Part shown: piece by piece, positions 48,801 through 60,567 of the stretch
Layout of the letters: every line of letters begins with the position of its first letter
Position numbering within the stretch: position 1 is the first letter of the stretch
Assembly: GCA_029718625.1 (NCBI GenBank)
Contig: CM056391.1
Span: 25,832,281 to 25,896,280 of the forward strand
DNA length: 64,000 nt
Reading direction: 5' to 3'
Source: Synaphobranchus kaupii
Taxonomy: Eukaryota; Chordata; Actinopteri; Anguilliformes; Synaphobranchidae
Program-made: the position numbers and the translations under genes
Notes under the pieces: generated by a model
The model's database searches: none
What the model saw: only the letters and a program-made list of their open reading frames with translations
Told to the model about the DNA's origin: nothing

Positions 48801-48946
48801 AATAAAGTTGATAAGGTAAAACATGAAATATCTTTTCTTTGTACTGTTTTCAATTAAATATATGTAAAAGAGAATTTACAAATCACTGCTTTCTGCTTTT
48901 ATATGCATTTTACATACTGTCCCAACTTTTTTGGAATTGGTAGTAG
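45882..48946. mobile_element. composite Tc1-type element E5 (CAACCCCGATTCC ends) with nested insertion
   Basis: The left arm starts CAACCCCGATTCCAAAAAAG after TA (45880-45881). The right end is its diverged complement, ending near 48946. Arms of about 215 bp contain a second AAAAAAGTTGGGACAG copy and GGTATAAAAGGATAT next to the hairpin cassette (48124-48640), which is the same as in E1-E4. The subterminal TATTTGGTCGCATATCC block of the others is absent. The left arm is interrupted at about 46107 by a 1.9-kb insertion (46108-48018). No transposase. Confidence 0.85.
46108..48018. mobile_element. 1.9-kb DNA element with GGGCCCTATCTT ends
   Basis: The left terminus GGGGCCCTATCTTACACCC is mirrored by AAGATAGGGCCCC at the right. 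Inner words such as ACACCCGGCGC, AGCGCTTGCGCTAGAA and CTTGGACACGCCC recall a common fish transposon family whose superfamily I cannot fix. It disrupts the left arm of E5; the sequence on either side (GACTGGG / GGGAAG) matches the uninterrupted right arm, so the insertion is younger than E5. No intact transposase was recognised. Confidence 0.75.
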
Positions 48947-49190
48947 TAAACATCCATTTTGCCATACTTCACCATACACACCATGCAAAGTGCATCTGAG
49001 AAAGACGGTAATTCAACTGGTTACAGTGCATATGCAAATCAAACTATCTGGAGGACATCGATTTAAGCCTCAAGAAAAAATGACGCCAATTAGTAAATCT
49101 ACAACAAATTATGAGAGACAAAATAACAGAGAGCTCGGATTCCATCTGCTTATGAACTACAGCAAACATTTTCAGGCTTGAAGGTTAGGA

Positions 49191-49300
49191 ACATCCCCTA
49201 TGGAAAAGGAATATGCTGCAGTATATTGTAAATATATCAAAATAATCCTCACAATACATTTAAAATATACTGCAGTATATTACATTTCCATAAGGGATGT
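49191..49300. repeat. 110-bp hairpin MITE (ACATCCCTTATGGAAA)
   Basis: ACATCCCCTATGGAAA at the left is mirrored by TTTCCATAAGGGATGT at the right. The inner ATGCTGCAGTATATT and AATATACTGCAGTATATT also pair. No obvious target duplication. Confidence 0.8.
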
Positions 49301-50332
49301 TTGCGACAGAGCTGAATTCACTTAAACCACACAGTAATAAGGTAGCCGATGAAAGCAATCACAGCCTATCGAGTGTGTTAAAAGGACAGTCAGCTAGAAC
49401 AGCACTGGGTTTCTCTGCAACCCCACTCTGTTAACCAAGGCTTATTACCACGCAACTTTGCTCAAAGTAACTTTAATAGGCGCAACCCGCCAGCGGACAG
49501 AGGCTAGGAGTACAGCTATCAGCAAGACGAGCCACATCTCTGTTTGCATAAATAAACAGCGATACGAGGGGACTGCACCAAGAAGCTGTTTACCACAGGA
49601 GGTATTCGCACAGATCTAAATGACCACTCCTTTTCCCTGAATGTTCTCTTTGTTTTTATTTTTAAAATGCTGCTATGGTTGTATATCTATTAGGAGGTGG
49701 GCAATACTATCCCCAATAAACCTGTAATCCAGACAAATGGCAGCTAGTCCTAGTCTTCCCTAATTAAAAGGGGGGCCATTAAAAATACACACTTTGCTGT
49801 GGCTCTCAAAGGACCCTGCACTGTTCTATGATTCTCTATCCTTATTAAAACACTAACTACTAAAGGAAACAGCAGTTGCCAATGAAACACACTTGATGCT
49901 AAACATTGAGTGCTGAATGGGCCATTTGTGCCATCTACGGTCAATAGTCCTACAGCAGCGGTAATTGAAGTGCGGGAATATACAATATCCCATAACCTTC
50001 CACCTGAACATTTTGAAACATGTCACCGTGACAATAAAAATGATGTATTGCTCTGTAGATAACTGATGCAGTTTATTTAAAAAATTAAGAACAATCCTTT
50101 TAGAGCAAATTGCCCAGCCCAGAATATGGAATGAGTGTAGCGTTATCCCACATGAATAAAGCTGATAGTCATCCAGGTAGACAGTGCTAAATCAGTCACA
50201 TAACATTTTGCATTTTCTCAGCAGGTAAACCTTGACCTTCTTGGCTTCCTCTGCCTATGAATTTACACCTTCATGCACATTAAATCCAGTAAATTTCCAT
50301 TTATTTGAGTTATGCTGTAAAGATACTAATGC

Positions 50333-50516
50333 AGGGGTCCTCAATCTTATCCAGAAAGGGCTGGTGTGGGTGCAGGCTTTTGTTTCAACCAAGCAGTAGC
50401 ACACCTGATTCTACTAATCAAGGTTCTTTGCAAAGGCTAGTGGGTGATGATTAGAATCAGGTGTGTTACTGCTTGGTTGGAACAAAAGCCCTTTCTGGAT
50501 ATGATTGAGGACCCCT
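50333..50516. repeat. palindromic MITE (AGGGGTCCTCAATC ends)
   Basis: The left AGGGGTCCTCAATCTTATCC and AGAAAGGGCT is mirrored by GCCCTTTCTGGATATGATTG and AGGACCCCT. The inner CACACCTGATTCTA and TAGAATCAGGTGTG also pair. It shares internal words with the MITE at 30393. Confidence 0.82.
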
Positions 50517-50915
50517 TACAAAATTACATCTCTTGTAGTCATCCTCTGATTTAGAAATTTTACATGAAACCAAACACTATATTTAAATGACACCTTACTC
50601 TGTCCATTTTAAGTGATGGAAAATTCAGGGTCTTGAGAGGTCAAGAAGAACAGGTGAACATACTCTACTTAATTAATGGTTCATTGGTCATCCTGGCCCA
50701 AAATTATTAATTAGGCATATGCTTTCGCTCATTATTTTGAAAGATGAACATTCTTTTGTATGTAAATAAAACACTTAAATTCAAAGGATGTGCATCATTA
50801 TTACGAAATTGTGCATCATACTGTATCAACATTGTTAATCACCGGCATCCATACTGAGCATAAAATTTAATTGGTTTGCTAAGATATAATACCAAATCTA
50901 CAACACATAACATAA

Positions 50916-51072
50916 GGGCTTGATTTACTAAGACCTTTAGCATGTGCAAAACCTTTTAGCACACGCAGTCTTTGGTCATAGTATTTGCTTTGCACCAATC
51001 ATTGCTCGTGTTATTAGTATTGTGCGCGCTAAAAGGTTTTGCACACTCTAAATGCCCTAGTAAATCAGTCCC
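50916..51072. mobile_element. MITE with TAA target duplication
   Basis: The ends GGGCTTGATTTACTAAG and, at the right, TAGTAAATCAGTCCC face each other. The inner GCAAAACCTTTTAGC and GCTAAAAGGTTTTGC are exact complements. Flanking TAA at 50913-50915 and 51073-51075 fits the 3-bp duplication of PIF/Harbinger elements. Confidence 0.75.
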
Positions 51073-53464
51073 TAAGTGTTCCTGCTATTATATTATATTG
51101 ATGGCAGGTGGAATTGTGTGCAGATCCCACTCAATATAAACATCCTTGTTCCCGAGAAGTTCAGGTCAGTTTTTCTTGGACAGCAGCCGCTGGAGGTCAG
51201 TGCAGAGGAATGAGGTGCTGGTATTCTGTATTATTTTGTGGGAATTACTCATAATTACTCATAGCTTATATAGCATGTACATTGTAATATAGACCTGTCA
51301 GTCTTCCCAAAGACTCTTCAACAGACTGGAAGATCAAATGAATTTAAATACAGCTATTTAAGCTGTAGATTGTTGCTTTCCTACATTGAAAGAAGACCCC
51401 CCTTCATTAACATACTGTGTATACATACAAGTGTATCCCTTGGCAACAACGTCCCCTCACTTCACCTTCCTGATCCCGGGGAGACATTGAAACAAAATTT
51501 AAATGGAAAGCACTGCACTTAAAAGATTTAATACCGGGATGATGTACAATGGACAGGATATACAATTAACTACAGAACACTTGCCAATTGAGCAGATAAA
51601 TTGAGGTTAATGTCATAAAAAAATAGTAGGCCTATATAATAATAACAAATCTTTTGAATTCTGTGATGTTATATAAAAAACAGTATCGGACATCAAGCCC
51701 CATTCTCAATGAATTGATTCTGTTTCCTCGTGCTTTCCTACAACTGTGTGTTTTTTTTTTTGGGGGGTTGGGGTGCATTAGAGGAGCATTTGTCACACTG
51801 TGATGGATTAGAATAAATGTCCTGGCTTGCGGCTATCGCTACAGCTGTTCTGAGGACATCCACTATGTGGCAGGCAGTGGGATCAGAATGAGATGGTTGG
51901 TGTCAGCGTCCCCATCGGGCCCTTCAACGTACGGCAACAACCAAAGGGGACGAACATCTGTTACATTGCCCTGGCTGATTAAATATGACCAGAAAACAGC
52001 CCGGTGTAATGCACTGATAATCCTATTTCATTTCTCCAAGAATGATCAAATGTGTTGGAGCAACGAGACATCGTACAGCGACCGCTTGCTTTCTTTGGGT
52101 CCCTGTTTTACAACAGTGCTGGCGAACACAAGGGTAGCAATATCTCGTAAATAATTGTCTAAAAGACACCAAAGGCAGTGCTAAAGTCTGTTTGCTTAGT
52201 TGGACATTCCAAACATTTTATCGCCCAATGAATGAACGTGTGCTTCCCCTGGGAGTTTTTATTTACATTTTCCATCCCAGGCTGGAATGCCCAACTGGAA
52301 GCCTGTCTCGTCACGGTAACATCCTTTGGCAACTTGGGAGGTGTGTCTGGTCGGAGACTAGGCCGGTGTTACCATGGAAACTGTAACCCTTCTTCCTGGG
52401 TCATGTTACAGTCAATTACAGTCAATTATAGAGACTAATTATAAAGTGCTTCTTATATTTTTTTTCATTTTGTCATCACAGCTTCACATTCGATCATTCT
52501 AAACTTGCAAAATATTGCCAGATGTCCCCACACATAATGCTACTGTTTCAATCACCTAAAACCACCTTCACGTTTTCTAATAAGAAAATAAAATGTATGC
52601 AGTTAAAATATATAAAATAATATATAAAATAATGTATGCAGTTCAAAACACTGACAATACTTCATTCAGATGTAAATTTTTCCAGCATGCCTGTAAGAAC
52701 AACTACGATAATGGACTAAAATCACATCTGCTCATACAAAGAGACGGATCTGTTTCCGAAAAGGCCACGATCTCCCCTTGGATTTCCCATCCTGCGACTG
52801 ACAGATTTCAGTTCCTCAAACCAGTCATCACAGGGATCTGGCCGCCATAGCAACCCAGCGCGTTGTTAAAGGGAACATCAATTTGCATACTTGACTGGAG
52901 ATTGCAGTTTGCTGATCTAGAAAACTGCTGATTGTAGCAGGAAATAGAGAACAAACCCTGCAGTGCTGAGGGGTCGACTACTGGGCAGCGCAGCGGGCGG
53001 GTTATGCTGTAGCTTACGAGATATTTCAAGTGCACTAACGACAAGACTATGAGACGGACAGTAATAAGCAATGTGTCCTTGCACCAGAGTTCGGTGGGAT
53101 TTTTGTTGAAGCAGGTAAATATGTGATGCGGTATGTCAAAACCAGGGCGGAATTGGGCAAGAGGTCAATTTTGAGTTATTGGTATAGGCTATTAGTAAAA
53201 CATAGACTTGCACTTTACAACTCCGCTTTCTTTTTTCAAATCGGATATTCCAAAGCGAAGTTATTAAGATTTTAAATTGGACCGTCTGAAACATCGAAAC
53301 TGAGAAATAGCCCCTTTAAAGTTTGAGTTTAAACAAAACAAGTTGGTTAACAATGTTAGCGTACCGAACCCTGTTATCGGGCGGAAACCAGACATTTTTG
53401 TGATCAACATACGATACTGATATTATTCTGGCACATACCATTGAACATATTATATTTATTAGGT

Positions 53465-54150
53465 TCACAAAACGATAAGCTAACTTTTAAGCCAATAACC
53501 ATGTAGATGTGACCGGTAGTTTTTTTGTTTTAACGTCTTTTAGATTAGAAAGTACTGTCAAAAAAGGGGGCGCCCTTTATCGGGCGGCTCTTGTAGTGCA
53601 TAAACAAGCTCACGATTATTGTTGTTTTAATAATCAATTAATAGTTTATTTCATCAAGAAAGATACCGTTTGAATAACCAATATGTTGGCAAAATAGCTG
53701 GCTAACTGGATAGTTTACCTGACAGTCCGAAAGATGTCGATATTGGGTTTATTTCTTCACAAAACGATAAACTAAGTTTTAAGCCAATATTAAACATGTA
53801 GACGTGACCGGGTAGTTTTTTGTTTTAACGTCTTTTAGATGAGACAGTAATGTCAAAAAAGGGGAGACAACTATCGTTTATTGGCTTAAAAGAGATAGGC
53901 TCAATCGCATTGGATTTATTTCTTTACAAAAACGATGGTTAACTTTTAAGCCAATATTAACGTGTTTTTTTTCTTTCGTTTTAACGTCTTTAAAATGAGA
54001 CGAGACTGCCAAAGAAAGGGCGCCCATTATCGGGCGGCTGTTGTAATCCATAAACAAGCTCACGATTATTGTTGTTTTAATAATCAATTAATAGTTTATT
54101 TAATCAAGAAAGATACCGTTTGAATAACCAATATGTTGGCAAAATATCAT
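53465..54150. repeat. long tandem repeat, three partial copies
   Basis: Three successive blocks share AAACGATAA..TTTTAAGCCAATA, TTTTAACGTCTTTTAGAT and TGTCAAAAAAGG words (about 53470, 53758, 53930). The first and third also share CGCCC..TATCGGGCGGCT, CATAAACAAGCTCACGATTA and TACCGTTTGAATAACCAATA. The middle copy is short. Period is irregular, about 170-290 bp. I know of no family. Confidence 0.75.
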
Positions 54151-54399
54151 CATGCGATTTTACGTTAGCAAGGTGAGCTAGAAGTTACGCTAAATTTGGC
54201 GTCATTTCCAAGCAAATCTCGAACAAGGCATCATTTTGTGAAATGACATATGCCTCTCATAAAAGTGCTTAAAAAAATACTTTGTCGATGAAATTTCAGT
54301 TTGAAACTTTTACAGAACATTTTTAATATTTGTAGCATCATAAATGTTCAAAAATCTCAAAAACGCTAAAATTCACCCCCAAGGCATTTTGCAGCTTTT

Positions 54400-54928
54400 C
54401 CTCCGTTCGTAGCTCTGCCCAATTCCGCCTGCTTTTGACATACCGCGTCACATATGTTCTGAAGCATGGGTATATTATGTTTGTATAAACCAAGGGGCCA
54501 AGACTGGGCTTTCGTTTGAAGTTCGCTTTCTGGTTGGGCTGGGAGCGGCAATTGTGCCGGTGCTCACTAGCGACACTGCAGTATAGGTCTTTCACCATGT
54601 AAATCAATGGCAGCAATGTGGTCAAAATACTCAGTCAATAAATTTTTCCCACAAAAAAATGTAATTGCAAAAGGTGCCTTTCCTTCATCTAATGCCTCTG
54701 CATGTGCTGATTTTTTTAAATATTTTATCGATTGGACAGGGTATTAACATTTGTTCAGGACCAATCAGAGGGACAGGTTGAGTCCTCTTCGGCTCCACGG
54801 AGCAGACGCAGTTTGTACAAACTGGTGGCGAAATATGCATCCGGAGCTTCAATTCGGTTTTTACGAGGCTGTGGGAAGGCAATGGGTGACGTCACAGTGA
54901 CTTTGTCCATATTTTTATACAGTCTATG
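54400..54928. repeat. likely dispersed fish repeat
   Basis: It ends GTGACGTCACAGTGACTTTG, then TCCATATTTTTATACAGTCTATGG, wording I know as a very common fish repeat terminus. The left limit is not visible. Confidence 0.4.
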
Positions 54929-54936
54929 GTATAAAC

Positions 54937-55121
54937 CAGTGGTCCCCAACCCTGTTCCTGGAGATCTATCGTCCTGTAGGTTTTCACCTGTAGCTGCACA
55001 CCTCATTCAACAGCTAGAGATCCCATTGGGCTGCTAATTACTAGAATTATGTGCCGAATTAGGGTTAAAATGAAAACCTACAGGACGGTATATCTCCAGG
55101 AACAGTGTTCAGAGACCACTG
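54937..55121. mobile_element. hAT-type MITE
   Basis: The ends CAGTGGTCCCCAACCCTGTT and, at the right, CCAGGAACAGTG...ACCACTG are inverted repeats. The inner CGTCCTGTAGGTTTTCA and TGAAAACCTACAGGACG pair exactly. Flanking GTATAAAC (54929-54936) and GTATCAAC (55122-55129) form an 8-bp duplication with one mismatch, as expected for hAT. Confidence 0.85.
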
Positions 55122-55129
55122 GTATCAAC

Positions 55130-57101
55130 TATGTACAGTATTTGCAGATTGTAAGGCAGGTGTGTACACACTACGCAATGTCTTTGAAACTATGCAAGGT
55201 ACCTGCATGTTTTAAATCTGCAGTGGTAATACCTGTGCCTAAGAAAGTGTAAGCTGTTTGAATGACTACAGGCCTGCTGCCTTGAGTTCTGCCATCATGA
55301 AGGTATTTGAACATCTTGTATGTAACCACCTGTCAGATTGTGTGAGACCTTCACCAGTTTGCGTACAGGGCCCATATGTCTGTAGACGACGCTGTAACCC
55401 TATGTCTCCATTACATCCAACAGCGCCTAGAGACCCCTACTACCTAGGCACGGGCACTGTTTATTAATTATAGCTCAGCTTTTATCATGCCCACAAAGCT
55501 ATATTACTGGCTCCTGTAGCTTGGTGTCACACAGTCCTTGTGTCTCTGGCTTCTCGATTTTCTGCAATGCAGAAAACGGGTTGTCAAATTTAACAGCAAG
55601 TTTTCTGTCATCACCTATAATCACAGGGGCCCCACGAGGGTGTGTCCTTTCTCCTCTTCTGCATTCACTCCATACCAATTAACGCATCTCAGTCTCCGAC
55701 TCTGTAAAAATTGTCCAAGTTTGCCGATGACGCAACAGGCGCGGGACTCATCTCATCCAATGACGAAACAGCAGACGGAGATGAAGTCTCCTCCTTGGTC
55801 AACCGGCGTCACTTAAACGACTTTCAGCTTAACGTCACCGAAACTAAAGAACAGGTGGTGGACTTTTCGCAGGAGCGAAGGAGAGCTACTACCACCGGTC
55901 CATTAATGGTCAGGAGGTGGAGCACGCGGGCAGTTTTAAATTCCAGGGAGCAACAATCTCCCCCTTTCTTAAATGGGAGGACAACTCCATCGCCGTTATT
56001 AAGAAAGCACTCCAGAGACTTTCTACGGCAGCTCAAGAGGTTCAGAGTGTCAAGAGCGGACGCTTCACTTTTACAGAGCTGTAATAGAATCCACTCTCAC
56101 CTTTTCAACAACAGTCTGATAACAGCAACACTACTGAACAGTTGGATAGAATTATACGTACAGCTTCTAACATCATAGGCACTGAGCTCCTCTCTCTTCA
56201 GGGCAAAGGGACTCCAATTTTTAAATGACCTCACACAACAGCCAACCCCGTTTGAACCACTCCACTCAGGTAAAAGACTTTAGGGGCATACAATGCAGGA
56301 CATCACACTTTAGATACACCACATATTGTTGTTTAACCCTTGTGTGGTGTTCGGGTCTGTGGGACCCGTATTCAATGTTTACTCAAAGAAAAATGATACA
56401 ATTCATAATTTTTTCAACCTGAGACTCATTGGCCTTGGCCTCATTCTCTGTGATAAACATGTAAAAGAACACAGAAATCACATTTTATCACCAAAAACAA
56501 ATATCACTTTTATTGATAAATGTGATCTAGCAGAGGTAAATGGTCAATATTAACCATATATGCTGTCTATATTGCTTGTAATTGAGATAAAGTCAATATC
56601 TGTGAAGTATTTTTACGTAAATTGTTATGGCTTTATTGTTTTAAAAACCAAATAATGTTGTGGGTCCACCAGGCCCGCGAACACTGGGTGAGTAACAAAA
56701 ACACGAACACCACACAAGGGTTAATGGCTCCAGGTCCACTCCAGTTTTATGACATAGAACTGTGCAATAACACCAGTACTTCATAGGAACTCATGGTTCA
56801 CACCAGCACTTTACAAAACAGGGCCGTGTAATAGGATTAATATTTGAATGTACCTGGCTCTTTAATACTTATTCAACGATTTGTGTGCAATAATTCTAAT
56901 TGATCTTTTCTGCTTTAAGTGTGTATGTGTGTATGCATTTATGAAAAGTGTATGCATTTATTCTATGTGCGGGATGTAAGGGAGTGGTTTGTTTTATGAA
57001 ACTAGGATATCTCTGTATAATTTATGTCCTGTGGTCACACTGATACAAATTCCAAGCAACTGTTAATTTGATGTGACAATAAAGTATTGAACTGAATTGA
57101 A
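55130..57101 (+). pseudogene. degenerate, 5'-truncated LINE (L2/CR1-like reverse transcriptase)
   Basis: Translated fragments on the plus strand include NDYRPAALSSAIMKVFEHLV (55258-55320), the conserved NDYRP-ALTS box of L2/CR1-type reverse transcriptases, and KFADDATGAGLIS (about 55712), the catalytic FADD motif. LNDFQLNVTETKEQVVDFS and FRVSRADASLLQS follow, as in the family after the polymerase domain. Many frameshifts and stops separate them. The 3' end reads GACAATAAAGTATTGAACTG with an ATTGA-type tail at about 57101, so the 3' terminus is present. A TTAA-flanked MITE splits the 3' part. The RNA-dependent DNA polymerase is dead here. Confidence 0.82.
56337..56720. mobile_element. piggyBac-type MITE
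   Basis: The ends CCCTTGTGTGGTGTTCG and CGAACACCACACAAGGG are exact inverted repeats. TTAA flanks both sides (56333-56336, 56721-56724), the piggyBac target duplication. An inner CTGTGGGACCCG / GTGGGTCCACC pairing is weaker. The 384-bp element encodes nothing and sits inside the LINE remnant, so it is younger than that. Confidence 0.9.
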
Positions 57102-57295
57102 TATGTTGTGTACTGTATGAATTACAGTTCAGGTGCCTATAAATTCAGCAAGTGATAATGGTAAAAATCCTAATAGGTGTTGCGCACACAAGAATAAGGC
57201 TAGGTCACTGTTTCCTACATAAAATAAGAGTGAATAAATGTTTATACCAGTGACAGTAACTGTACAGTGGAATTTCTCATGGGACGAAGTGTTCA

Positions 57296-57330
57296 TGTAT
57301 GTGTGTGCGTGTGCGTGTGCGTGTGTGTTC
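57296..57330. repeat. imperfect (TG)n tract
   Basis: TG units with C interruptions. Confidence 0.85.
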
Positions 57331-57519
57331 GTATGTGTACATGAGCTTGGTGCATGTGTGCGCATGTCCGTGATGCTGATTTTTCTTCATATAGTCATTA
57401 TCTATGTAGGTCAGGTCCAGCGTGTCCGCTATCACGAGACACCAACCCCGATATCAGGGGTGGTGCAAATATAGGCAGTGTGGCACGTGTGATCGATCAG
57501 TTATACGTTTTGTAATAAG

Positions 57520-57708
57520 GGGGGTGGCAAGGTGCAGGGGGGGGGGAGGCATAAATGTGTTACGTGGCGTGACACGTTTGGGAGTGGAAATGTACACTGG
57601 TAAATAGGGGGATTGTGAAGTACAGGGTGTGGGGGGGAGGGGTGAGGTAGAGGGTGTGTGTAGGGGGGGAGGTGGTGCGGTACAGGATGTGTGGGGGTGA
57701 GTTACAGG

Positions 57709-57739
<31 letters not shown>

Positions 57740-57744
57740 GGGGG
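57520..57744. repeat. G-rich tandem-like region
   Basis: Runs of 4-22 G alternate with GTACAGGGTGTG-like words (about 57622, 57680, 57700), ending in a 22-G tract (57723-57744). Pro-rich open frames on the minus strand come from this composition. Confidence 0.85.
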
Positions 57745-59009
57745 CACAGAGAGTAGGGAAGACAACAGAAAAAGCTGAAAAGCAGCAAACAAAAGACATA
57801 GTTATAGGATCTGCATAAATTCAGTAGAAAACATTATGTCATATCAGCTTAAGAAATGCACAATACAGAAAGGCAGCTATTCGATGTGCTTTTGTGGTGG
57901 AACCGGTGAAATATCCTACATCTTTTTTATAAGCACATCTTCACCTCCATATGGGAGCATAAACTGGCATGTGAGGAGGTTCCGTAGAAAGTGCGGCTTT
58001 GATGGAGCCCACATGCTGCATCGTTAGGGGGAGGAGAGGGGAGCCTCAAAGAACAATGTAGGGGGTAAAGTCACAACCGTTTGTGACGGAAAAAAACTGC
58101 TATTTTGTCTATGAATTGACGGCATCAAGAGCATAAAGACATAACATGACAGCTATGCACAACGCTAAAAATCAGGGATTCAAGTGAGAACAATAGCAGT
58201 CCATTGAGCTGACATATTTCAAAGAAGACACAAAGAGGCTTCCAAATTATATTCATTATTAATGTTGTCAATAAATGACTGTGTCATAATTCATGTGGAA
58301 CAGCTTGCGAGCCTTGTGTTTGCCTTTTCCGTCCAGAAAATAATGTATACTAACACATGGATACGGAATGGAGCATGATAATGTCCTTGTGCCACTGATA
58401 CTGTAATGCATCTGCCTCAATGTCATGTATTTTGCAGACATTATTGTATGAGTGATTAACGTATGACTCTTCCTTCCTCCCTGGCAATAACGCTTGTCGC
58501 TCTTGCAGTAAACTAAATGTCAGACTGGCTGAATAGACTGAGAAGGTGATGTGTTCATGAAAAAAAACATTAAAAAAAAAAAATCATCTTAAATAATTTA
58601 AATAAGTCATTTGAGCATGGAATTTTCCACCCACAAATATTTCTAAAATCCTTCCTGTAAATACCGCCAAATTAAAAAAAAGAAAAGAAAATAGCTAGTC
58701 CTGTCCACCTGACGTACATTTCTGAATGGGCATGTAGTGAGAGCGGTGTGCTGTATTGTATTTGAAGTATAGTGTGACATAAAAATTTTCAAAAAACAAA
58801 TCAAATTAATAGTTGGCTGTTCAATCAATGGGAGCTCTTGTCTGCAGCAGTTAAGGATGCCATGCACTGGGAATGACTTTGCGAAAACCTTTATCCAATT
58901 CCCCTTTCTGTAAGCCAGGCCCTAAGAGATATGGCCCGCCCCCACCATGTCCCCTACACAATCCAAACTGTATCTCAAATGCTAACGCCTTCACACACGC
59001 ACGCATCCT

Positions 59010-59290
59010 AAACCCAGAACCGAGAAACGGTTCTTCGGGGGTTCATAGGAGGGCACCGACCTTTTTCTGCGGTGGAGCAGGCGCAACCCATGGCCGTTAA
59101 TCCGCTCGAAAATATGTCCCATTACAGACCGGGAGGTTTCGGGGATCGAGAAAAACGAAAACGCCAGGGTTATCCGGGAGGGCGCGGCCTGGGCCGCCAG
59201 GCCGTCGTCTCGAAGGACGCGCGCAGCTTCGCGGAAAGGCGAGTTGTCACACCCGCTCCAGCCCACTGTTCCTCCGGTCCCATCCCACAC
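59010..59290. promoter_or_regulatory. CpG-rich patch
   Basis: About 280 bp, GC- and CpG-dense, some 0.6 kb downstream (minus-strand sense) of the ankyrin exon. Open on both strands with no recognisable peptide or splice signal. Role unknown; could be a CpG island. Confidence 0.35.
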
Positions 59291-59917
59291 AGTCCATACT
59301 AGCCGTCGTTAAGCACATGCTTGGTAATCCTGCGTCACATTTCATTCGGCGCGGGACAGCTGCAACCGCAGATTACATTTTTCTTTTTTTTTTTTTTCAT
59401 TTATTCGTCTGCCGGCTGTAATCCGTCCCTCTTAACATTACACTCTGTGTGAAATAGTTTAATTGGGGCTTAAACCAACGGCTACAAAATTAGGAAAGAC
59501 TAACTGGTCTGACGATCTCTTCCTCTGGGTTTTCTGGGCCCCCTCCATGCCAAGGCAAACCTCTCTTTAAATTCAGTCTTTGTGGGATGCCACCAGGGGG
59601 ACTCTGGATTTTCCCATATATACGCATTAATCCTCGCTGGCTTGGGTCCAGTCACCATGCGAAATGGAGGAAAATCCAAATCCCATCAAGGCCCCCCTGG
59701 TCTCACATGTAACACACTGGCTTCACTGGCACATAATTCAAACTCAACACACAGCCATCAATCAAGCATCTTTCAATCCGCCTCGTGTATGTATTTTGTT
59801 TTCCTTAACAGTCTATTAATGAGCTATTTGATATTCAATGCATTCCAAGGCTGTGGTACCTACTGCACTGGACACAGCTTGTACAAACCCAAGGAGAGAA
59901 AGGAATAACTCACTTAC

Positions 59918-59984
59918 CTATGTCAGTCTCTTTGTGGTTCTTAATTAACTCTGCCAGTTCAAAGTTGCCTGCTATAATGGCCAC
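59918..59984 (-). CDS. shank2: shank2 coding exon, end of ankyrin-repeat region
   Basis: A 67-nt internal exon on the minus strand. The acceptor is a pyrimidine-rich tract ending in TAG (AG at 59986-59985) and the donor is GTAAGT (GT at 59917-59916). It starts in phase 0 and encodes 22 residues including AGNFELAELIKNHKETDI, then leaves one base (G) that completes a Val codon with the linker exon at 36397. As I recall the family, this is the end of the last ankyrin repeat of SHANK proteins, directly followed by the VPFREAPAYS linker, and the exon order here agrees. The ankyrin region at the N-terminus of the long isoform is known to bind partners such as sharpin and spectrin. The exon before it, which should end just before Val-Ala-Ile-Ile, is not found up to 64000 and must lie upstream of the window. 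Confidence 0.93.
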
Positions 59985-60567
59985 CTAGAAAAAAGAGCAA
60001 TGTTTTATTTGAGAATTTGAATATGAGAGAAATTTAATAATATACACAATGCATGTTATATGACTGTATGATAGCGGTTATCTCTCAGGACTGTGGAAAA
60101 ATTTTTTATTTATAAAAAGATAATGAAAAAAAAAAATGTAATTCAATAGGAAAGTACAAAAAACCCTATACATACAGTCAAGCCGGAAAGTCTGCACACT
60201 CCTTTCACCTTCTCCACGTTTTATTACGTTACAGACATATTCTACAATAGATTGAGTTAATCTTTTGTCTCTACACAAAATAGCCCATAATGACAAAATG
60301 AAAATAGGTTTTTAGACATTTGTGCTAATTTCTTAAAAATCTAAATGTAAAATATCATATGTACACAAGTGTGCACACCCTTTGATAAGACACCCAAAAG
60401 TGAGCTGAGGTGCATTTTGTTTCCACTGATACTGCTTGAGATGTTTCTACAACTTAATTGGAGTCCACCTGTGATAACGTCAATTGACTGGACATGATGG
60501 GGATTGCCAACACCTGCCTATATAAGGTCCCACAGTTGACAGTGCATGTCAGAGCAAACTCCAAGCC

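Larger units (their letters stand above)
36398..59917 (-). other. largest shank2 intron, between the ankyrin and linker exons
   Basis: A 23.5-kb intron. It holds the C tract at the acceptor, a dispersed repeat (36583-36725), E4 (37309-38471), microsatellites at 39821, 40801, 40956 and 41719-41815, the alternative first exon at 42444, a Tc1 remnant (44990-45452), a hairpin (45712-45877), E5 with a nested element (45882-48946), MITEs at 49191, 50333, 50916 and 54937, tandem repeats (53465-54150), a LINE (55130-57101) and a CpG-rich patch (59010-59290). In 38475-39800, 42900-44800, 51075-53460 and 57750-59000 I see nothing classifiable. Confidence 0.8.

Noticed and set aside
57454..57799. Proline-rich minus-strand frames
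   Set aside because: They are translations of G-rich low-complexity DNA.
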